From positions 1-28,794 of the forward strand of contig JBJEDY010000067.1 in assembly GCA_051872535.1 (NCBI GenBank): DNA of 28,794 nt. The letters are read 5' to 3'. The position numbers were made by a program, and so were the translations under genes. Source of the stretch: CAOJBM01 sp051872535 (GTDB lineage Bacteria > Bacillota_I > Bacilli_A > RF39 > UBA660). This document shows, piece by piece, positions 23,681-28,794 of the stretch (position 1 is its first letter; each line of letters starts with the position of its first letter). Under the pieces are notes generated by a model, which had not been told where the DNA came from, did not search any database, and was given only the letters and a program-made list of their open reading frames with translations.

Positions 23681-25837
23681 TTATTCAGTTGTTTTTACTT
23701 CTTCTTTCTTCTTATCTTGATAATTTTCAATCGCAACACTATCAGGATTTACTTCATTAACTTTTTCCACTATTTTATTCTTTTCTATTCCTTTAAATAA
23801 TGCTTCAAAATAATTAGAAGTAATAGCTAAATTTGCCATTTTTATATTCATAGTAATTTCAGTATTTACACTTTTAATATATTCAACATCATAGCTCTCA
23901 TCAGTATAATATGAAATTTTTCCAGTAGTTGCATTATAGAAAGCTTTAGCATCTTGCCATGATCCGTCAGCAAATACTACTCTATTTGGATAATCTTTAC
24001 TTAATACATCATATCCAGAATATAATCTTGGATCGTAATCTAAATCAAATAAATTTGCAATTGTTGGTAATATATTCATATAAGAAGTATACTGTTCAAA
24101 TTCTTTTGGTTCTAAATTTGGATTGTATATAATAAATGGTGTTCTATCAACTTCATTATTTTCCTTAACATCATAATCAAAATATTGATTTAAAGTTTTA
24201 TTTCCAAGCCCATAAGGATAATGGTCTGCATATAATACTATTATTGTATCATCTAAAACACCCTTGGACTCTAATCCAGAAATTAATGTTCCTAAAGAAT
24301 CATCAAATACCTTCAACTTACTCATATATCTTTTTAATGACTTATCATATCCAGTATTTTCAAACATATCAAGATGTAAATCTCCTAATTCAGAAGGAAC
24401 AGTATATGGTTGGTGACCACTAACACTAGTTATCCAAGACATAAATGGTTTAGTTGTATCAACTTTTTCTAAATATTTTTCCATTAGCAATACATCACTT
24501 GGCCACTCTTCATAAACACTACTATAAGGAATACTTAAATCCTTAGCATTATAATACTTACTACTTCCCATACCTTTATGAATTACTTTACGATCATAGT
24601 AATGATCTTCATAATCATGATAACTTGTTGTTATGTAATTTTGATTATTAAATAAATTAAATATAGCTTGGGGATAAAAATTATTTTTATATGTATTAGC
24701 TGTACACGTATTGTTAATCGTAAATAAACTTACCATTCCACTCATTTCATTATTACCAGTACTACATGAATTACGAGGTGAAAAAGCATTATTAAAATAC
24801 CATCCTTCTTTAGCAAGTTTAGTAATATTTGGATAATATTCTTCATTCATAATAATTGTATTAGTACTTTCCATCATTATGACGATTAAATTTTTCCCTT
24901 TAAACATTCCTGTATATTCATTCTTCTCCGCAATTGGTTTACTTAGATAATAATTATTTAAATTGTCAAAGGAGCTATTATTTGTTTCCTCAGCCCAAGT
25001 TTCCCAAGCAGTATCATCTATAATTCTTGAATAATCAGTGATATCTTGCTCAGGTTTGGAATAAATTATTTCTTCGTTATTATTTTCTTGTTTAGGCAAT
25101 AATACTGATTCTACATCAATAAGACCATATGAAGTAACCCCAAATTGAACTACAGCTAAATTAGGCATATCGGGTAATACAAATAATTCTTTATTTGTTT
25201 TCACTTGTAATTCGTTTTGCATAAATGGAGCTGATAAAGAATAGTAGAACAAATAACAAAAAACAAAGCATAAACAAACAGCAACAATTCTTTCAATTTT
25301 AACAATTTTTTTATTAGTCTTTTCTAATTTTTCAATTTCCATCATTTTATAACGTTCTGTATTATATTTATCTGCAAAACTTATTCTTTTATTCTTTTCA
25401 GCAATTGATATTCTTCTATCAATAAAAATAAAATAAATAATAACTAATAATAAAGGAATTAATATCAAATAAAAAGCTGGTAAAAAACTATCTAAATAAT
25501 CTTTAATATAATCTTTAACTGCTCCAAGTTGACTCCTTGTACCAATTGAAACTATAACTCCTAAAAAGTTATAAAAGCCAGCTTGAGCAATTGCATAAAT
25601 ACTAGCAACAACACAAATAATAAAAGTTAAAATATTACTAACTTTATGACCACAAAAAGAAAATATAAAACTTAAAAATAAAGCAATAAAATTATTGGCA
25701 ATAAATATTCTTAACAATGACCAGTCTAATATTGGCATTTTTAAAACAGCTTTAAATATTAATTCAACACTAAACATTGTTAAAAACATTATCAAGTAAT
25801 TCTTTAATACTCTATTGCAAAACACCTTTTTTATCAA
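23681..25837 (-). CDS. LtaS-like membrane sulfatase-fold phosphotransferase
   Basis: LtaS enzymes polymerise glycerophosphate from phosphatidylglycerol onto a glycolipid outside the membrane. A GAGGGTGG site and 5-base spacer select the TTG at 25837 (MIKKVFCNRV), giving 718 residues; an ATG at 25852 lacks a ribosome site. Five TM helices occupy about residues 10-205. A long linker leads to the extracellular sulfatase-fold domain: NLIVIMMEST (metal Glu about 323), NSCSTGNNEMSG with T360 at the position of the catalytic Thr of LtaS, WITSVSGHQPY and VLYADHYPYG with the Asp-His metal ligands. Two cysteines flank the nucleophile (about 358 and 378) and could form a disulfide. It overlaps rnhB by 26 bases. 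Glycerol- or other phosphoglycerol-polymer synthesis is likely; exact donor and acceptor unknown. Confidence 0.88.
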   Translation of the reverse strand: MIKKVFCNRVLKNYLIMFLTMFSVELIFKAVLKMPILDWSLLRIFIANNFIALFLSFIFSFCGHKVSNILTFIICVVASIYAIAQAGFYNFLGVIVSIGTRSQLGAVKDYIKDYLDSFLPAFYLILIPLLLVIIYFIFIDRRISIAEKNKRISFADKYNTERYKMMEIEKLEKTNKKIVKIERIVAVCLCFVFCYLFYYSLSAPFMQNELQVKTNKELFVLPDMPNLAVVQFGVTSYGLIDVESVLLPKQENNNEEIIYSKPEQDITDYSRIIDDTAWETWAEETNNSSFDNLNNYYLSKPIAEKNEYTGMFKGKNLIVIMMESTNTIIMNEEYYPNITKLAKEGWYFNNAFSPRNSCSTGNNEMSGMVSLFTINNTCTANTYKNNFYPQAIFNLFNNQNYITTSYHDYEDHYYDRKVIHKGMGSSKYYNAKDLSIPYSSVYEEWPSDVLLMEKYLEKVDTTKPFMSWITSVSGHQPYTVPSELGDLHLDMFENTGYDKSLKRYMSKLKVFDDSLGTLISGLESKGVLDDTIIVLYADHYPYGLGNKTLNQYFDYDVKENNEVDRTPFIIYNPNLEPKEFEQYTSYMNILPTIANLFDLDYDPRLYSGYDVLSKDYPNRVVFADGSWQDAKAFYNATTGKISYYTDESYDVEYIKSVNTEITMNIKMANLAITSNYFEALFKGIEKNKIVEKVNEVNPDSVAIENYQDKKKEEVKTTE

Positions 25838-26486
25838 TTTTACCACCCTCATTATTAATAAGAATATTACTTACTGGTTTATAAGTAAATCTGTAATTAT
25901 CAAGTATACCATATTTTTGAATATTTGCAATATGTTCTTTAGTAGGATACCCTTTATGACGGGCAAATCCATACATTGGATATTCTTTATCTAACTCTAT
26001 CATCATTCTATCTCTTGTTACTTTTGCAATAACAGAAGCAGCAGCAATACTTAATGATAAAGCATCACCATGAATTATATCTTTATAAGGAATCCCTACC
26101 TTATCTAACTTCATTGCATCAGATAAAACGTATTCTGGTTTGACAGCTAGTTTTTCAATTGCAATTTGCATAGCTAAACGACTTGCTTCTAAAATATTTA
26201 TTTCATCAATCTTTTTAGCATCCACTACACCAATTCCAACACTTATTGCTTCTTTCATTATAATATCAAAAAGTTTCTCTCTTTTCTTTTCCGTAAGTTT
26301 CTTACTATCATTAAGTCCTGGCAAATTATAATTAACAGGTAAAATAACTGCAGCAGCAACAACTGGTCCAACTAAAGGTCCACGTCCTACTTCATCAGTT
26401 CCAGCAATCAATGTTATCCCTTGATTATATAATTCACGTTCATATTTTAATAAATCTATATTATTTTCTAAATTCTCTTTTTTCAT
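25812..26486 (-). CDS. rnhB: Ribonuclease HII
   Basis: RNase HII cuts the RNA strand of RNA/DNA hybrids, including single ribonucleotides in DNA. With the ATG at 26486 the product has 224 residues. The catalytic DEDD set is visible: D31 and E32 in AGTDEVGRGPLVGPVV, D123 in VLSDAMKLD and D141 in IHGDALSLSIAAASVIAKVTRD (the last block quoted in part). YGFARHKGYPTKEH is the substrate-binding C-terminal motif. Two TTG codons lie upstream in frame, but the family start and the position favour ATG. The Shine-Dalgarno is weak and the gene overlaps the upstream unknown gene by 26 bases, indicating translational coupling. Its 3' end overlaps the LtaS-like start. Confidence 0.97.
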   Translation of the reverse strand: MKKENLENNIDLLKYERELYNQGITLIAGTDEVGRGPLVGPVVAAAVILPVNYNLPGLNDSKKLTEKKREKLFDIIMKEAISVGIGVVDAKKIDEINILEASRLAMQIAIEKLAVKPEYVLSDAMKLDKVGIPYKDIIHGDALSLSIAAASVIAKVTRDRMMIELDKEYPMYGFARHKGYPTKEHIANIQKYGILDNYRFTYKPVSNILINNEGGKIDKKGVLQ

Positions 26487-27102
26487 ATATCTCAACAAAT
26501 TCCTTATTTACATCTAAATCTTTAAAACACTCTATATCAAAATCAAACTCTGTTTTATTAAGCCATTCATTAACATCTTCTATTCTTTCAAATAATTGAT
26601 AAGGTTTTTGATATATTCCCTTAACAAATATCTTAGCAAATTCTTTTTCACTACAATGAACCATATTATTCCAATTATATGTTCTATACCCACTATATGA
26701 TATTAACTTATATCTTGAATATAATGTTTTTAAACCAACTCTTAAATCATTCGTTTTATTTAAAAAGTTATTTTTTCTTATAGTATTATTTTCATTTTCG
26801 ATAACCCCTAGTAATAAATACTTAGCATATAAATCATCAGCTATATTCAATAAAGAAGGCATAACAGATATAGCAAAAACCATTTCATCTAATGTTGCAC
26901 CTAATGCTGAATAAAATGCAATTAACTTATCAAATTTTTGTTCTAAATATTGAACTGTTCTACCTTTTAAGTCTGTATTACTAGAAGAGTGATTTAAATA
27001 TATTTTAATTGATGAATAAAATTTCTTAATTACATCAATGTGCCTTTCACTTATTTTTAGTTTTCTTTCAAATAAGTCTTCTACTTCTTTACTTATTTCC
27101 AT
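26461..27102 (-). CDS. Hypothetical protein between rbgA and rnhB (213 aa)
   Basis: Two ATGs lie in a row; the second (27102-27100) is 7 bases from AGGTGG and is preferred. The protein is soluble and mostly helical, starting MEISKEVEDLFERKLKISER. It has a central hydrophobic helix (LIAFYSALGATLDEMVFAIS) and an aromatic-rich segment (RYKLISYSGYRTYNWNNMVH). Residues 100-215 are mixed charge with no recognisable catalytic set. It overlaps rbgA by about 14 bases and rnhB by 26, so all three are likely coupled. Its fixed place between a ribosome-assembly GTPase and rnhB suggests a housekeeping role, but that is weak inference. No family recognised. Confidence 0.75.
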   Translation of the reverse strand: MEISKEVEDLFERKLKISERHIDVIKKFYSSIKIYLNHSSSNTDLKGRTVQYLEQKFDKLIAFYSALGATLDEMVFAISVMPSLLNIADDLYAKYLLLGVIENENNTIRKNNFLNKTNDLRVGLKTLYSRYKLISYSGYRTYNWNNMVHCSEKEFAKIFVKGIYQKPYQLFERIEDVNEWLNKTEFDFDIECFKDLDVNKEFVEIYEKREFRK

Positions 27103-27967
27103 CATCTATCCACCTATCAAAAGTAATATTCTTAATATATTCATTTTTTACATCATTAAGAATTACGTTACTAACCCGATCGTAATCAACTTCCCCTCCA
27201 ATTATTATAGCTCCAACTTTTTTACCTATCAAATCATAAGTTTCTGAAATATCATCATTATTAATACTTTCTATATTATATCTTTCAATTAACTTTTCAG
27301 GATAAAAATCATTTAATTTATTTAAAATATGAATTGCAACTTCATCGCAAGGAAGAATTTCTTCTTTAATTGCAGTCATACTTGCCAGATTTAAGGCTAT
27401 TTCTTGATTATCAAACTTTGGCCATAATATCCCTGGAGTATCTAATAGTAATATATTAGTATTAGTTTTTAACCAAGTTAAATTTTTAGTAATACCTGGT
27501 TTATTTCCAGTATTAGCAACCTTTTTACCAACTAGCTTATTAATTAAAGTACTCTTTCCAACATTAGGTATTCCTACTACTAATGCTCTAATATCACGAT
27601 TATTCATACCTTTATTCAGATGAGATTCTCTTATAGACTTTGTAATATTATTAGTAACTTCAATTATTTGTTTATAATCATTTGCATCATTAGTATTTAT
27701 TAATAATACTTTATAACCAAGTTTTTCATAATATGCAACCCATTTATTAGTTTCATTTAAATCGCATAAATCTTTTTTAGTCATAATTAATATTCTTGGT
27801 TTATTTTTAAGAAGTTCATCAATATCCTTAATTTTTGAAGAATAAGGAATGCGAGCATCAACAAGTTCATATACGACATCAATTAAATTATATTTTTCTG
27901 ATATTAGTCTTTTTGTTTTCGCCATATGACCAGGATACCAGTTAATGTTAGTTTTATTTTCGTTCAT
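27089..27967 (-). CDS. rbgA: 50S ribosome assembly GTPase RbgA (YlqF)
   Basis: RbgA is a circularly permuted GTPase needed for late 50S maturation in Firmicutes. In the 292 residues the G motifs occur in the permuted order: G4 TKKD (63-66), G1 GIPNVGKST (132-140), G2 T160 in PGITKN and G3 DTPG (176-179). The N-terminus INWYPGHMAKTKR is the diagnostic YlqF start. The C-terminal domain has a helical ANTAR-like RNA-binding region, ending FDRWIDDGNK. AAAGGAAGTG precedes the ATG. It lies 14 bases after the S51 peptidase and overlaps the next gene by about 14 bases. In Bacillus subtilis ylqF directly precedes rnhB; here one unknown gene lies between. Confidence 0.97.
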   Translation of the reverse strand: MNENKTNINWYPGHMAKTKRLISEKYNLIDVVYELVDARIPYSSKIKDIDELLKNKPRILIMTKKDLCDLNETNKWVAYYEKLGYKVLLINTNDANDYKQIIEVTNNITKSIRESHLNKGMNNRDIRALVVGIPNVGKSTLINKLVGKKVANTGNKPGITKNLTWLKTNTNILLLDTPGILWPKFDNQEIALNLASMTAIKEEILPCDEVAIHILNKLNDFYPEKLIERYNIESINNDDISETYDLIGKKVGAIIIGGEVDYDRVSNVILNDVKNEYIKNITFDRWIDDGNK

Positions 27968-27981
27968 TTAAATCACTTCCT

Positions 27982-28533
27982 TTACACATCTAATTTATAT
28001 AATTTATCATTATCATTAATTTTCAAAATATTATCAGGAATTTTATCTAATAACTCACTTGATAAATTATTATAATGTGGAACAATAATCCTATCATAAT
28101 AATTAAATCCATTACCCATAGTCAATAAATCACCTGTCGTTGTATCTAAATATTTCTTATTAAATATCATAGCACCAGCAGATTGCCCGATTACTATACC
28201 ACCATTATCTATAAATTCCTTTATAACTTCGTAATTATTTGAATTAATTATAGAATCCATTAAATTCTTAGGCTCTCCTCCACTTAAATATAATGCATCA
28301 TACTCTTCAATATTTAAGTTATCTTTATCTAAATCTATTATCTTACATTTAATATCATTTTTAATTAATTCTTCTTGTGCAATATTAGAATTAGTTCGAT
28401 CTTGTGATATTAATTTTGCATTTGGAATTATTGCAACATTTTTATTTCTAAGAACATTTATTATATCTTCATAGCTATCCATATAATTTTTATATCTAGT
28501 ATCTAATCCATATGATGTTAAATATATATTCAT
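27982..28533 (-). CDS. Peptidase S51 family protein (dipeptidase E-like)
   Basis: S51 peptidases (PepE, cyanophycinase) are serine hydrolases with a glutamine-amidotransferase-like fold. The 183 residues contain LYLSGGEPKNLMD (82-93), the nucleophile elbow GQSAGAMIF with Ser118, and IIVPHYNN with a candidate His153. The end (ILKINDNDKLYKLDV) corresponds to the final beta hairpin of short members. PepE itself has about 230 residues and acts on Asp-X dipeptides; the short form is common in Bacilli, with unknown substrates. There is no signal peptide, so it is cytosolic. AGGTAGGTG with a good spacer precedes the ATG, and this site overlaps the stop of the DUF6870-like frame upstream. Confidence 0.85.
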   Translation of the reverse strand: MNIYLTSYGLDTRYKNYMDSYEDIINVLRNKNVAIIPNAKLISQDRTNSNIAQEELIKNDIKCKIIDLDKDNLNIEEYDALYLSGGEPKNLMDSIINSNNYEVIKEFIDNGGIVIGQSAGAMIFNKKYLDTTTGDLLTMGNGFNYYDRIIVPHYNNLSSELLDKIPDNILKINDNDKLYKLDV

Positions 28534-28541
28534 AAATTCAC

Positions 28542-28794
28542 CTACCTATATAAATTTTTTAATACCCTTGTAAGACATTCATCTACTGTTGGTCAATTTT
28601 CAGAAAATCTAATTCTTACTAGTCTACCATTAATTTTAAATATGTAAGGATTTTTTACTTTTGTTAAAAAATCTAAAATTCTCTCATTAATTGATTTTCT
28701 TCTATCTATTTTTATAGGACTTAATTCATTCAAATCATCTAAAGTTACATCTTCAAGTTTCATATTTCTACATCTTTTTAATTTTTCTTCTAAT
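28542..28794 (-). pseudogene. DUF6870-like small protein with an in-frame TGA, partial at the right edge
   Basis: Read from the window edge, the frame gives CRNMKLEDVTLDDL, then SPIKIDRRKSINERI, LDFLTKVKNPYIFK and RLVRIRFSEN. It then meets TGA at 28595-28593 and continues PTVDECLTRVLKNLYR to a TAG at 28544-28542. Both sides of the TGA fit the pattern of small DUF6870-like proteins of Firmicutes mobile elements (ERIxxFLxxxKNPYxxKxxxxxVKxxF, then xTLEDxL). The conserved sequence after the TGA means the break is recent, is read through, or codes for an amino acid. At this position relatives appear variable, so the original residue cannot be told. The 5' end is outside the window. Family call is from memory of the pattern. 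Confidence 0.55.

Noticed and set aside
341..28794. Genetic code 4 (TGA = Trp)
   Set aside because: All recognised genes are intact with TGG as Trp and none needs TGA as sense. One TGA in a small partial gene is not enough; kept as a question in the findings.
1..28794. tRNA, rRNA, insertion sequences, integrase or attachment sites
   Set aside because: No cloverleaf, rRNA core, transposase or terminal inverted repeats were seen on either strand; the DUF6870-like frame alone does not prove a mobile element here.

Overview
The window is very AT-rich and gene-dense. Its housekeeping genes and their order are those of low-GC Firmicutes: lepA, hemW, hrcA-grpE-dnaK-dnaJ and mtaB on one side, and rbgA, rnhB and topA on the other. 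Strong Shine-Dalgarno sites, frequent TTG starts, CIRCE operators, a DUF285 (BspA-type) surface-protein remnant, a DUF6273-type surface protein and several one-TM ecto-proteins together suggest an uncultured, host-associated member of the Bacilli (RF39 / Erysipelotrichia / Mollicutes-like). That taxonomic guess is inference; no rRNA or tRNA is present to test it. All genes except one (the transporter at 16609-17853) lie on the minus strand, so transcription runs from high to low coordinates.

Right block (28794 to 21036, minus): a partial DUF6870-like small gene with an in-frame TGA, an S51-family peptidase, the 50S assembly GTPase RbgA, an unknown protein, RNase HII, an LtaS-like membrane phosphotransferase, topoisomerase I, a 71-residue unknown protein and a 3' remnant of a DUF285-repeat surface protein, closed by a terminator. 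Genes overlap or almost touch, so this looks like one long transcript.

Middle block: lepA (own extended -10 promoter), an unknown two-TM protein and an HD hydrolase (21009-17906). These converge on a DAACS-family symporter (16609-17853) at a shared bidirectional terminator. The symporter lacks the arginine used to bind acidic amino acids. Divergent from it, hemW heads a run of envelope genes: a TTG-start WG-like ecto-protein (13872-15242), a cadherin-like beta-sandwich protein, a GDPD phosphodiesterase, a 792-residue WG-like protein with an internal duplication, a 326-residue single-unit relative (9244-10224), then a terminator and a separate TasA/SipW-like secreted protein (8564-9127).

Left block: hrcA-grpE-dnaK-dnaJ, driven by a near-consensus promoter with one CIRCE-like operator over the -35 and a second between the start site and the hrcA ribosome binding site. 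After dnaJ and a terminator come a DUF6273-type ecto-protein with its own terminator, then a promoter and a unit of an acidic membrane protein, mtaB and two small genes running off the left edge.

Biologically, an ancestral Bacilli heat-shock/translation cluster (lepA-hemW-hrcA-grpE-dnaK-dnaJ-mtaB) seems to have been opened in two places and loaded with lineage-specific cell-envelope proteins. These proteins, with recurring paired cysteines and repeated WG-like and beta-sandwich ectodomains, are the best candidate for an undescribed system here. None of the 28 complete gene ends uses TGA as a stop.
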